NCBI RefSeq assembly: GCF_000146345.1
Contig: NZ_GL397071.1
Span: forward strand, 1,520,632 to 1,584,631
Direction: 5' to 3'
DNA: 64,000 nt
DNA from: Peptoniphilus duerdenii ATCC BAA-1640
Lineage (GTDB): Bacteria; Bacillota; Clostridia; Tissierellales; Peptoniphilaceae
Shown here: positions 37,708 to 47,094 of the stretch, in pieces
Position numbering within the stretch: position 1 is the first letter of the stretch
How the letters are laid out: each line of letters starts with the position of its first letter
Translations under genes and position numbers: made by a program
The notes under the pieces: model-generated
What the model was told of the DNA's origin: nothing
Seen by the model: the letters and a program-made list of their open reading frames with translations, nothing else
Database searches by the model: none

Positions 37708-38682
37708 ATGAAGATATTATTTGATACTACTGGTTTAGATCTTGGCGTAAAAGAGGTTATAGAAGGAGCTATTTTATCCAAAGAAGAATTAAATATAGAA
37801 CCTACACTCGTTGGTGATGAAGATATTATTAGACCTATTTTAAATGAAATAGGAATGGATATGAACATACTAGATGCAAAAGAAATAATTACCAATGAAG
37901 AGGAACCAGCTTTTGCTATTAGAAGAAAGAAAGATTCATCTATTGTTGTTGCATTTAACAATTTAAATGAATACGATGCATTTATTTCATGTGGATCTAC
38001 AGGGGCACTTCTAGCAGGTGGAATGTTTATGGCAGGAAGAATCAACAATGTAAAAAGAGCTGTACTTCCTACACCAATTCCTACTATAAATGGAAATACA
38101 CTTCTTATAGATTCTGGAGCAAATATGGATGTTGATGCAGATCTTTTAGTTCAATTTGCAAAATTAGGTACAGTACTTAAACAAGTAACAGAAGGAATAG
38201 AAAAACCAAAAGTTGGTTTATTAAATGTTGGTGTTGAAGAAAATAAAGGCAATGCTCTTACAAAAGAAGCTTTCTTAAAATTAAAGGAAGCGGATATAAA
38301 CTTTATAGGCAACATAGAAGGCAGAGATATCAATAAGCATCTATGTGATGTTCTTGTTTGTGATGGATTTGTTGGTAATATTATTTTAAAGAATACTGAA
38401 GGATTAGCAGGATTTATAATGACTCTTTTAAAATCAAAAGTTATATCAAATCTATCAGATAATGCTAAGTTAGAAGTTATGCAATCTTTGTCACCAGTCG
38501 TAAAGACTTTAGACTATAGGGAAGTAGGAGGAGTGCTCCTTCTTGGTCTTAAAAAACTTGTAATCAAAGCTCACGGAGCTAGCGATAGAAATGCGATTAA
38601 AAATGCGGCTAAATCAGCTTTACTAATGCATGAAAATAAACTTATAGATAAAATAGAAAATTCATTTAGAGGTGAAATATGA
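37708..38682 (+). CDS. plsX: phosphate acyltransferase PlsX
   Basis: PlsX turns acyl-ACP into acyl-phosphate, the substrate of PlsY. The 324 residues contain SCGSTGALLAGG, PTPIPTINGNTLLIDSGAN (split between strands), LLNVGVEENKGN, NFIGNIEGRDI and DVLVCDGFVGNI. The N-terminal motif reads FDTTGLD where most members have DAMGGDNAP, a visible divergence. GGAGG precedes ATG 37708. It overlaps acpP by four bases, keeping enzyme and carrier protein together. Sequence is otherwise full length. Confidence 0.93.
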   Translation: MKILFDTTGLDLGVKEVIEGAILSKEELNIEPTLVGDEDIIRPILNEIGMDMNILDAKEIITNEEEPAFAIRRKKDSSIVVAFNNLNEYDAFISCGSTGALLAGGMFMAGRINNVKRAVLPTPIPTINGNTLLIDSGANMDVDADLLVQFAKLGTVLKQVTEGIEKPKVGLLNVGVEENKGNALTKEAFLKLKEADINFIGNIEGRDINKHLCDVLVCDGFVGNIILKNTEGLAGFIMTLLKSKVISNLSDNAKLEVMQSLSPVVKTLDYREVGGVLLLGLKKLVIKAHGASDRNAIKNAAKSALLMHENKLIDKIENSFRGEI

Positions 38683-38912
38683 AAGAAAGAATTTTAGAAA
38701 TAATAGCAGCACAATTTACTATGGATGTAGCATCTTTAAATCCTAAGATGGACTTTAGAGATGATTTAAATGCTGATTCAATAGATTTAGTTGAACTAAT
38801 AATGACAATGGAAGATGAATTTGGAATACAAGTTTCAGATGATGACATAAAGAATCTAAACACTATTGAAGATGTAATCGATTATGTGGAGGAACTAGAA
38901 ATAGAAAATTGA
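38679..38912 (+). CDS. acpP: acyl carrier protein
   Basis: This 77-residue acidic four-helix protein carries the phosphopantetheine serine in DLNADSIDLVEL; most ACPs have DSLD, so Ile replaces Leu. It carries acyl chains for fatty acid and phospholipid synthesis. It sits between plsX and rnc, the common Firmicutes order, and overlaps both. No fab genes are in the window. Confidence 0.96.
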   Translation: MKERILEIIAAQFTMDVASLNPKMDFRDDLNADSIDLVELIMTMEDEFGIQVSDDDIKNLNTIEDVIDYVEELEIEN

Positions 38913-39589
38913 AAAATTTAAAATATTTGAATATAAGCTATGAGTTTAAGAATGAGGAACTATTTAGAACTGCTCTTACTCATAGCTCTTATTCAAATGA
39001 AAATAAAGAAAAATGTAAATATTCCAACGAAAGATTAGAGTTTTTAGGAGATGCAGTACTTGATTTAGTAGTAGGGGAATATTTTTTTAAACAGTTTAAA
39101 GTTAGAGAAGGACAACTCTCAATGATGAGGGCTAAAGTTGTCAAAGAATCTTCTCTAGCAAAAATAGCAAAGAAAATAAACTTAGGAGAGATGATTCTTT
39201 TAGGTAAAGGCGAAGAAAAGAATAACGGGAGAGAAAAACTATCTATTTTGGCAGATTCCTTAGAAGCTTTAATTGGTGCTATATACTTAGATAGTTCTTT
39301 TGATGTTGCAAAAGAATTTATTCTAGATATTATGTCCGAAGAACTTGAAAAAGCTCATGAATCATCATATCTAGTAGACTATAAATCAAGACTTCAAGAA
39401 GTATGCCAAATGGCTCACTTAAACATTGAGTATGTTCTTGAAAAAACCAATGGTCCTTTAAATTCACGAGTTTTTTATTCAAAAGTAATTGTGGATGGAA
39501 AGGTATTTGGTAGAGGTGAAGGTAACTCAATAAAAAAATCTGAACAAATGGCAGCTAAAGATGCATTATCAAAAGGTAATTTTAAATGA
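38909..39589 (+). CDS. rnc: ribonuclease III
   Basis: RNase III cuts double-stranded RNA in rRNA maturation and decay. The 226 residues show the signature ERLEFLGDAVLDLVV, the second acidic site DSLEALIGAIYLD, and a C-terminal dsRNA-binding domain (about 155-226). The start appears to be TTG at 38909 overlapping the acpP stop (TTGA); the nearest Shine-Dalgarno (38888) is 16 bases away, so initiation probably depends on coupling. Confidence 0.95.
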   Translation: MKNLKYLNISYEFKNEELFRTALTHSSYSNENKEKCKYSNERLEFLGDAVLDLVVGEYFFKQFKVREGQLSMMRAKVVKESSLAKIAKKINLGEMILLGKGEEKNNGREKLSILADSLEALIGAIYLDSSFDVAKEFILDIMSEELEKAHESSYLVDYKSRLQEVCQMAHLNIEYVLEKTNGPLNSRVFYSKVIVDGKVFGRGEGNSIKKSEQMAAKDALSKGNFK

Positions 39590-40608
39590 AAAGAAATATA
39601 ATCCCAATATTTATACCGCATTTAGGATGTCCGCACGACTGTGTTTTTTGTAATCAAAATAAAATAGCTTCTACTAGTATTGCTACTAAAAAAACTGTAA
39701 AAAATACTATTGATGAGTATTTGGATTATTTTAGAAAAGATTCTATAGTTGAAGTTGCTTTCTATGGAGGTAGTTTCACAGCAATACCAATAGAAGATCA
39801 AATAAATTTCTTAAGCGTTGCTAATGAATATAAAAAGAAAAATTTAGTATCTTTCATTAGACTATCAACAAGACCTGACTATATAGATGAAAATATACTT
39901 GAAATTTTAAAATCTAATGGTGTTGATACTGTTGAGCTAGGAGTACAATCTAGCAATCAAAATGTACTTAATAAATCTGGAAGAGGGCATGATTTTGATT
40001 GTGTTAAAAAATCTGTAAAAATGTTAAAAAAGTATGGGTTTAATGTAGGCTTACAACAAATGGTGGGTTTGCCATACTCAAATGATGAATTAGAAATGCA
40101 AACAGCAATGGACTTTATGAATTTAAAGCCAGATTTTGTTAGAATTTATCCAACTTTAGTTGTAAAGGATACAGAGTTGGAAAATAAATATAATAAAAGT
40201 GAATATAAATCCTTAAACTTAAACGAAGCTGTAAACATTTGTGCAGAACTTTTATCATTGTACAACAAAAATAATATTCCTGTTATTAGAATTGGATTAC
40301 AACCAACAGATGAAATTAACTATGATGGGTCAGTAGTAGCTGGACCTTTTCATCCAGCTTTTAGACAGTTAGTGGAAACTAAAATTTTAATTGATAGTAT
40401 TATAGATCATTTAAAAAACATAGAAATTAAACATTTGTTAATAGAAGCTTCTGGCAGAAATATTTCTATGATTAGCGGACAGAATAAATCTGGATCTAAT
40501 ATGCTGATAGAATCTCTAAATTTAGATTCTTTAAAATTTAAACAAATAAAAAATATAGATGAAATTATTTTAAATGACGAGGATAATGCTTTTAAAATTG
40601 TAATTTGA
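39586..40608 (+). CDS. Elp3-like radical SAM protein
   Basis: The 340-residue protein has a radical SAM core with C15, C19 and C22 (CPHDCVFC), FYGGSFTAIP, and ELGVQSSNQNVL, resembling the Elp3 radical SAM domain but without an obvious complete acetyltransferase domain. Genes of this type lie between rnc and smc in many Clostridia. Function is not established; tRNA modification is a guess from the Elp3 likeness. Confidence 0.82.
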   Translation: MKRNIIPIFIPHLGCPHDCVFCNQNKIASTSIATKKTVKNTIDEYLDYFRKDSIVEVAFYGGSFTAIPIEDQINFLSVANEYKKKNLVSFIRLSTRPDYIDENILEILKSNGVDTVELGVQSSNQNVLNKSGRGHDFDCVKKSVKMLKKYGFNVGLQQMVGLPYSNDELEMQTAMDFMNLKPDFVRIYPTLVVKDTELENKYNKSEYKSLNLNEAVNICAELLSLYNKNNIPVIRIGLQPTDEINYDGSVVAGPFHPAFRQLVETKILIDSIIDHLKNIEIKHLLIEASGRNISMISGQNKSGSNMLIESLNLDSLKFKQIKNIDEIILNDEDNAFKIVI

Positions 40609-40617
40609 GGAAGAAAT

Positions 40618-43600
40618 ATGTATTTAAAATCTCTTACAATGCAAGGATTTAAATCTTTTGCTGACAAAACTAAAATTGAATTTGACAATGAAATCACCGG
40701 AGTGGTAGGCCCTAATGGAAGCGGTAAAAGTAATATTTCCGATGCTATAATGTGGGTGCTTGGAGAGACATCTATAAAATCTTTAAGAGGTAAAAAGATG
40801 GAAGATGTAATATTTTCAGGTACAAATAAAAGAAAACCTCTAGGCTTTGCAGAAGTAACTATTTTATTTAACAATATAGATAGAGCACTAAATATAGATT
40901 TCGATGAAGTTGCAGTATCAAGGAAGATGTATAGATCTCTTGAATCAGAATATAGAATAAATGGTGAAAAGGTTCGTTTAAAAGACGTAAAAGAACTATT
41001 TATGGATACTGGTATAGGAAAAGACGGATATTCATTAATAGGTCAAGGTAGAATAGATGAAGTTTTATCAAATAGTCCAGATAAAAGAAGAGCAATATTT
41101 GAAGAGGCATCTGGAATTTCAAAATTTAAATCAAAAAAACAGGAAGCTTTAAATAAACTAAATAGAACAGACCAAAATATAACTAGAATTTCTGATATAA
41201 TTTCTGAAATAGCTACAAGGGTAGATGAACTTGAAGAAGAGTCTAAAAAAGCTATTAAGTATTTAGAATACACAGGAGAATTAAAAGAATTAGACCTAAC
41301 AATATCTAAACGTGACTATTCAAATATTATTAATTATTTAAAAGATAGATCCACTATTTTAAAAGAAAAAACCTCTGAATTTGATAAAACAAATTTGAAT
41401 TTAGAAGACTTTAGAAATAAGGAAAAAATTTTTAAAGAAGATATTGAGAAGCTACAAATAGAGCTTGAAAATTTAAATTTAAAAAATTTTGAAAATTCCA
41501 ACTCATTAAATGAAATTAATTCTGGTATAAATCTACTTAATCAAAGCATTAAAAACAAAAGAGAACAAATCGAAAATGCTAATAATTCAATAAACGATAG
41601 TATTGATAAAAAAGAAAAGACTTCTTTAGAGTTTAATCAAATACAATCTGAAATAGATAAACTAAATGAAGAAAAATCTAACATTGATACTCTGCTTTAT
41701 GAAAAAAAGAAGAATTTAGAAGATTTTATATTACAAAATGAAGAAAACTTATTACAAAGAGATATTCTTCAAAAACAACATTTAGAATATTTAGATAAAA
41801 AATCTAACTTATCCTCTCAGATAGAAGTTAAAACTAGACTGATTGAAGATAGGAAGAATCGTAAATTAGAATTGTCTAAAGTAGTAGAAAAGCTTGAATC
41901 AGATATAAAAGATTTAGAAAAATCAAATTCAGAAATAAATTACAAAATAGAAATTCAAACTAGAGAAATAGACGAATTAAAAACTGATGAAGCAAAATCT
42001 TTAAGCCAATTAAATAAGGATAGAGAAGAACTATCAAGGCTTAATAGCGAATATGCTTTAATAGATAACAAAATAATTAATACTACTACTAAGATAAAGT
42101 CACTTGAATCAGTTATTGAAAATTTTGAGGGATATTCTAAATCTACTAAATCTTTTATGTCCTATGCTAAAAATAGAAATATTTTTGTTGGTGAGCTTAT
42201 TGGACCAGTAGGAGACAATTTAAAAGTTAGAAAAGAATATGAAACAGCTATAAATATTGCTTTAGGGGCTGCAGTTCAAAACATAATAGTGAAAAGACAA
42301 AGTGCAGTCTATGATATGATTTCAGTCTTGAAAAAAAATAACTACGGAAGGGTTACTTTTATTCCTATTGATACAGTACTACCAAGCAAATTAAATTTCA
42401 ATTTAGAGCCTTATAAATCAAAAGGGATTTTGAATTATGCTGATTCACTAATTGAAGTTGATGATGAGCTTAAAAATATATTTTCTTATTTACTTGGAAA
42501 AATAGTAATAGCTAAAGATTATGAGAGTGCACTTAATTTTTCTAATAAGACGAACAATAGATTTAGAGTTGTAACACTCGATGGTGAAAGTCTAAATGTT
42601 GGTGGTACTATAACAGGTGGGTCAAATAAGAATTTCTATTCAGTGTTATCTAGAAATGTAGAGCTAGATAATCTTAAAAGACTTACAAATGATTTACATC
42701 AAGATCTTTTAAAAATTAAAGAATCCATAGAGAAAAATACAAAACAATTTGATATAAAATCCAATGAATTAAAAGAATTAAATACTAAAATAGATGAAAA
42801 TAATAAAAAGCTTTCTCTATTAAATGAACAGTCAGTAAAAATTAAATTATCCCTTGATAATTTAAATCTAACAAAAGACAATTATACTAAAGAATCACAA
42901 AGCTTAGAAACTGGAATTAATTCAGGTTTAAAGGATTTAGAAGAATTACAAGATAGATTCGATAAGCTTAATCTAGACTTCAATAATCTTAGTGTCAACA
43001 AGGAAGAGAATGAACTTAAATTGAAAGCTGATTCAGAAAAACTGAATGAACTTAAAGATAAACTTTATGAAGTTGAAACTAAAAATAAAATAATCGATGA
43101 AAAATTATCTTCAAAGTCAAGAGAAAAAAGTTTGGCTTCTATAAAAATGGAAGAAGAAAATAAATTACTTGAAGAAAATAGGCTATTACTAGATAGACTT
43201 AATGTATCTATAATTGAGGATGAGTCTAAAATATCAATTTATAAATCAGATTTATTAAATAAACAAGATTTAAAAACTGATATCTCAAGTAATTTAGAGG
43301 AACTTAAAAATTCCATTTTTAATAAAAAACAATCTTATGAAAAATTATTATCTGACAATGAAAATCTAAGAAATGATTTATTCTTATTAGAAAAAGAGAT
43401 TTTAAATCTTAAAAATAATATTGAATTTAAAAATAAAGAAAAATCAGATTTATTAAATAAAGTTTTCGAAGAATATGGTGTGGAAGACTTAGATTCAATT
43501 AATGAACTTGAAAATTTATCGGTTACAGAAGCAAGAGATAGAATAAAAAAATTAAAAGATTTAATTTCTGGACTAGGTACAGTAAATATAGCATCCATTG

Positions 43601-44166
43601 AAGACTACAAAAATACGAAGGAAAGATTAGATTTCAATTTGAATCAAAGGACAGATCTTCTAAACTCTAAGCATGAGCTTAAGAAAGTAATAGAAAAATT
43701 AGACTATTCTATGAAGAAAAACTTCAAAGAATCAATTGAAAAAATCGGAATATATTTTAATGAAATATTTAAAATACTTTTTAATGGTGGTCAAGCTTCT
43801 ATTGAGATTGAAGACGAAGAAGATTATTTAAACGCTGGTATAGAGATAAAAGCTCAACCACCCGGAAAGAGGTTTCAATCACTTTCTCTTTTATCTGGAG
43901 GAGAGAAGGCAATGACAGCTGTAGCGTTGCTATTTGCGTTACTTAAGGTTAGACCTGCTCCATTTTGTATACTTGATGAAATAGATGCTGCACTAGATGA
44001 TGCAAATATCACAAGATATTGTGATTATTTGAAGACGTTAGAAGATATACAATTTATATTAATCACACACAGAAAACTTTCTATGGAAATTGCAGATGTC
44101 TTATATGGGGTTACAATGGAAGAGCTTGGAGTTAGTAAAGTCATTTCAACACTTTTAAAGGAGTAA
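40618..44166 (+). CDS. smc: chromosome segregation protein SMC
   Basis: SMC organises and compacts the chromosome with ScpA and ScpB. The 1182 residues show the N-terminal ATP-binding head with GPNGSGKSN (about 32-40), two long coiled coils, a hinge (about 510-680, with GGTITGGSNK) and the C-terminal head with LSGGEKA at 1092-1098 and Walker B D1120-E1121 (CILDEIDAALDD). Length is typical. It lies between the Elp3-like gene and ftsY, as in Bacillus rnc-smc-ftsY. Confidence 0.98.
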   Translation: MYLKSLTMQGFKSFADKTKIEFDNEITGVVGPNGSGKSNISDAIMWVLGETSIKSLRGKKMEDVIFSGTNKRKPLGFAEVTILFNNIDRALNIDFDEVAVSRKMYRSLESEYRINGEKVRLKDVKELFMDTGIGKDGYSLIGQGRIDEVLSNSPDKRRAIFEEASGISKFKSKKQEALNKLNRTDQNITRISDIISEIATRVDELEEESKKAIKYLEYTGELKELDLTISKRDYSNIINYLKDRSTILKEKTSEFDKTNLNLEDFRNKEKIFKEDIEKLQIELENLNLKNFENSNSLNEINSGINLLNQSIKNKREQIENANNSINDSIDKKEKTSLEFNQIQSEIDKLNEEKSNIDTLLYEKKKNLEDFILQNEENLLQRDILQKQHLEYLDKKSNLSSQIEVKTRLIEDRKNRKLELSKVVEKLESDIKDLEKSNSEINYKIEIQTREIDELKTDEAKSLSQLNKDREELSRLNSEYALIDNKIINTTTKIKSLESVIENFEGYSKSTKSFMSYAKNRNIFVGELIGPVGDNLKVRKEYETAINIALGAAVQNIIVKRQSAVYDMISVLKKNNYGRVTFIPIDTVLPSKLNFNLEPYKSKGILNYADSLIEVDDELKNIFSYLLGKIVIAKDYESALNFSNKTNNRFRVVTLDGESLNVGGTITGGSNKNFYSVLSRNVELDNLKRLTNDLHQDLLKIKESIEKNTKQFDIKSNELKELNTKIDENNKKLSLLNEQSVKIKLSLDNLNLTKDNYTKESQSLETGINSGLKDLEELQDRFDKLNLDFNNLSVNKEENELKLKADSEKLNELKDKLYEVETKNKIIDEKLSSKSREKSLASIKMEEENKLLEENRLLLDRLNVSIIEDESKISIYKSDLLNKQDLKTDISSNLEELKNSIFNKKQSYEKLLSDNENLRNDLFLLEKEILNLKNNIEFKNKEKSDLLNKVFEEYGVEDLDSINELENLSVTEARDRIKKLKDLISGLGTVNIASIEDYKNTKERLDFNLNQRTDLLNSKHELKKVIEKLDYSMKKNFKESIEKIGIYFNEIFKILFNGGQASIEIEDEEDYLNAGIEIKAQPPGKRFQSLSLLSGGEKAMTAVALLFALLKVRPAPFCILDEIDAALDDANITRYCDYLKTLEDIQFILITHRKLSMEIADVLYGVTMEELGVSKVISTLLKE

Positions 44167-44172
44167 TTATTT

Positions 44173-45471
44173 ATGTTAAATTGGTTTAAAGATAAGTTTA
44201 AAAAAGAAAAAGAAAATATAGAAGAAGAAAATCTTGAAAATATTATTGTTAACGAAGAATTCAAAGATGAAATAGATGATAGTTTATTAAATGAAGACTT
44301 ACAAGAAATAAGTCAAAATAATAATTGCAATTGCTGCGACCATGATGATAGTACCTATAATTGTTACGATAATAGCAACAATGATGGTAACGATTATGAC
44401 AATGATAATTCTGGTTTAGAAAATTTAGATGAAGAATACAATGAAACTTCTATTGAAATTAATAATGGTGAAGATTTGGTAAATGAAGAACCAGAAAAAG
44501 AATTTCAAATTGAAAAAGATTTTATAGAAGAATCATTAGAAAATAGTGAACCAGAGAAAATAGGCTTCTTTGCGAAACTAAAAAAAGGTTTGGATAAAAC
44601 TAGAAAAGACATGAGCGTAAAATTTAATACCATCATAGGAGCTTATGTTAAAATTGACGATGAAATGCTAGAAGATTTGGAAGATATACTAATTTCAGCT
44701 GATGTTGGAATGGAAACTACAATGAAGCTAGTGGATAATTTGAGAGAAAGCATAATAGAAAATAAGGTTAATGATCCTAATATGGTTGTACCTCTTCTAA
44801 AAGAGGAAACATTAAAGCTTATGGATATAGATAAATCTTCTGAATTAAATCTAGGTGATAAATCCATAATTCTTGTTGTAGGAGTAAATGGTGTAGGCAA
44901 GACAACCACAATAGGTAAACTTGCAAATAGATTTAGAAAAGAAGGTAAATCTGTACTTGTTGCTGCTGGAGATACATTTAGAGCGGCAGCTATCGAACAA
45001 CTAAAAGAGTGGGGAAATAGAGCTAATATAGATGTAATACACCAAAACGAAGGTTCTGATCCTGCCGCAGTTATATTTGATGCAATAGAAGCAGCTAAAT
45101 CAAGAAATATTGATGTTCTTATTTGCGATACTGCAGGCAGACTTCATAATAAGCAAAACTTGATGAAGGAATTGGAAAAGATATCTAATGTTATTGAAAC
45201 AAAGTATCCAGAAGCTACAAGAGAAACACTTCTCGTGCTAGATGCAACTACAGGTCAAAATGCCATCAATCAAGCTAAGACTTTTAAAGAAGCTGCAAAT
45301 ATAACTGGAATGGTTTTAACTAAATTAGATGGTACAGCTAAGGGAGGAGTAGTGTTAGCGCTTCAATCAGAACTAGGAGTACCAATTAAATTGGTTGGAG
45401 TTGGCGAAGGAATTGATGATTTACAAAATTTCAATTCTAAAGATTTTGTGGAGGCACTTTTTGAAGAATAA
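44173..45471 (+). CDS. ftsY: signal recognition particle receptor FtsY
   Basis: FtsY receives SRP-ribosome complexes at the membrane. The 432 residues have a long acidic N-terminal A domain (1-135), an N domain, and a GTPase G domain with GVNGVGKTTTIGKLA, DTAGRLH and TKLDGTAKGG. The A domain contains an unusual insert, residues 50-80, rich in Asn, Asp and Tyr, with C52, C54, C55, H57 and C64. AAGGAG precedes ATG 44173. It overlaps alr by eleven bases. Confidence 0.97.
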   Translation: MLNWFKDKFKKEKENIEEENLENIIVNEEFKDEIDDSLLNEDLQEISQNNNCNCCDHDDSTYNCYDNSNNDGNDYDNDNSGLENLDEEYNETSIEINNGEDLVNEEPEKEFQIEKDFIEESLENSEPEKIGFFAKLKKGLDKTRKDMSVKFNTIIGAYVKIDDEMLEDLEDILISADVGMETTMKLVDNLRESIIENKVNDPNMVVPLLKEETLKLMDIDKSSELNLGDKSIILVVGVNGVGKTTTIGKLANRFRKEGKSVLVAAGDTFRAAAIEQLKEWGNRANIDVIHQNEGSDPAAVIFDAIEAAKSRNIDVLICDTAGRLHNKQNLMKELEKISNVIETKYPEATRETLLVLDATTGQNAINQAKTFKEAANITGMVLTKLDGTAKGGVVLALQSELGVPIKLVGVGEGIDDLQNFNSKDFVEALFEE

Positions 45472-46627
45472 AGAACTTACTCGATCTTGTTTCTTAGAAG
45501 TTGATCTAGATAAATTAATCGATAATATTAGAACTATTAAAAGAAATATAAGTCTTAACTCTTCTATTATTGCAGTAGTAAAAGCAAATGCATATGGATT
45601 TGGGATTAAAAAGATAGTTGATACTTTGATTTTAGAAGGAATTGATTATTTTGCTGTAGCTACATTACAAGAAGCTCTAGAGATTAGAAAGTATCATTCT
45701 GATATTAAAATTATGATTCTTGGTTATACTGATAGAAACCTATATAAAAAAGCTATAGAAAATAGAGTTGAGCTTTCTATATATACAAAAGATGATGTCT
45801 TAAATTTAGAAAAGATTGCATCAGAAATAAATTTAACTGCTCAAATTAATATTCCTTTAGAAACAGGAATGAATCGTATAGGGTTCGTCGAAGATGATAA
45901 ATTCATCGAAAATATGGAAACTATTAAGAATAGTAAAAATATTGAAGTATCAGGAGCTTTCTCACATTTTGCCGCAGCAGATACTAACTCTTGTTATACG
46001 AGAAAACAATTTGATAAATTTATTAGAATGACAAGAATTATAGAAAATATAGGAATTGAAATTCCTTACAAACATATTTCTAACTCTATGGCTATAATGA
46101 ACTTTAAAGAATTCAATCTAGATGCTGTAAGACCAGGAATCATTATGTATGGATCATCTGAAGGATTGAAAAAAGAAGGTTTTGATTTAAAATATATAGG
46201 TTCATTAAAAGCAAAAATTTCTAATATAAAAACAATAAAAAAAGATGAAAAAGTAAGCTATGGGCTTACATATACCTGCGATAGAGATACAAAAGTAGCA
46301 ACTCTACCTATAGGCTATGCCGATGGAGTTGTTAGAATTCTTTCAAATAAAATAGATGTCATAGTAAATGGTAAAAGGTGTCCTGTTATTGGTAGAATTT
46401 GTATGGATCAAATGATGGTTGATGTTACAGATGTCAACTGTGACATGGATACAATATGTACAATAATAGGAATGGATGGAGATGAAGAGATAACTATAGA
46501 AGAAGTCGCAGGACTAGCAGGAGAGATTGCAACTTCTTATTCAACTCACTTTAGTTCGAGAATACCAAGGGTCTATATAAAAAATGGACAAGTTGATGAA
46601 ATATATGATGAAATAGGTTTGCTATAA
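45461..46627 (+). CDS. alr: alanine racemase
   Basis: Alr makes D-alanine for peptidoglycan. The 388-residue fold-type III enzyme has the PLP lysine K41 (VVKANAYGFG) and the second catalytic residue Y267 (VSYGLTY), plus GRICMDQMMVDVT. Start TTG at 45461 is chosen because GGAGGC at 45450 precedes it and the product then starts MKNKELTRSCFLEVD; longer frames lie inside ftsY. Its place between ftsY and ylxM-ffh interrupts the usual ftsY-ylxM-ffh order. Confidence 0.95.
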   Translation: MKNKELTRSCFLEVDLDKLIDNIRTIKRNISLNSSIIAVVKANAYGFGIKKIVDTLILEGIDYFAVATLQEALEIRKYHSDIKIMILGYTDRNLYKKAIENRVELSIYTKDDVLNLEKIASEINLTAQINIPLETGMNRIGFVEDDKFIENMETIKNSKNIEVSGAFSHFAAADTNSCYTRKQFDKFIRMTRIIENIGIEIPYKHISNSMAIMNFKEFNLDAVRPGIIMYGSSEGLKKEGFDLKYIGSLKAKISNIKTIKKDEKVSYGLTYTCDRDTKVATLPIGYADGVVRILSNKIDVIVNGKRCPVIGRICMDQMMVDVTDVNCDMDTICTIIGMDGDEEITIEEVAGLAGEIATSYSTHFSSRIPRVYIKNGQVDEIYDEIGLL

Positions 46628-46647
46628 AATAAATTTCATTAAAAGTG

Positions 46648-46676
46648 TTGACAAATTCATAAAATATAAATATAAT
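46648..46676 (+). promoter_or_regulatory. consensus promoter of ylxM-ffh-rplS operon
   Basis: TTGACA at 46648-46653 and TATAAT at 46671-46676 are a perfect consensus with 17-base spacing. Transcription should start about 46682-46684, inside a long inverted repeat. Confidence 0.85.
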
Positions 46677-46712
46677 TAATAGGGTCAAGGAAATAACTTG
46701 ACCCTATTAATT
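46674..46712. repeat. 16-bp perfect inverted repeat at the ylxM transcription start
   Basis: AATTAATAGGGTCAAG at 46674-46689 and its exact complement at 46697-46712 flank a seven-base GAAATAA loop. The left arm overlaps the -10 box. There is no T run, so it is not a normal terminator. In RNA, the message would begin with a GGGTCAAG/CTTGACCC hairpin at its extreme 5' end. Confidence 0.85.
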
Positions 46713-46734
46713 TGATTACTCCTAAGGTGATAGC

Positions 46735-47094
46735 ATGGAAGATATATTCAAAATAAATATGTTGCTTATTTATTATAAGAATCTACTTACAGAAAGACAA
46801 AAGAAATGTCTTGAAATGTACTACGAGTATGATTATTCATTAAATGAAATTGCAGACATACTAAAAATATCCAAACAAGGAGTTTCAGATAATATTAAAC
46901 GAGGTATTGAAAATCTTAGTGAGTATGAAGACAAACTAAAGATGATTAACAATCGCTTCAAAAATGAAAAAAAACTAGAAATCTTAAAAGAATTATTTGA
47001 TGAATTTGAAAATAATTCAAAGGATTATGACTCAGAAACTTTAAGCAAAATTAAAAAAGTACTTTTTAACATGGAGGTTGAAGATGATATTTGA
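46735..47094 (+). CDS. ylxM: YlxM-like SRP-associated DNA-binding protein
   Basis: The 119-residue protein has a sigma-factor region 4-like helix-turn-helix (about 15-65: LTERQKKCLEMYYEYDYS, then ISKQGVSDNIKRG). YlxM is encoded with ffh in Gram-positives and helps modulate SRP activity. AAGGTGA precedes ATG 46735. It overlaps ffh by eleven bases. Confidence 0.92.
   Translation: MEDIFKINMLLIYYKNLLTERQKKCLEMYYEYDYSLNEIADILKISKQGVSDNIKRGIENLSEYEDKLKMINNRFKNEKKLEILKELFDEFENNSKDYDSETLSKIKKVLFNMEVEDDI

Noticed and set aside
44330-44420. Minus-strand hydrophobic frame opposite the FtsY insert
   Set aside because: It is the complement of Asn/Asp codons and has no start signal.
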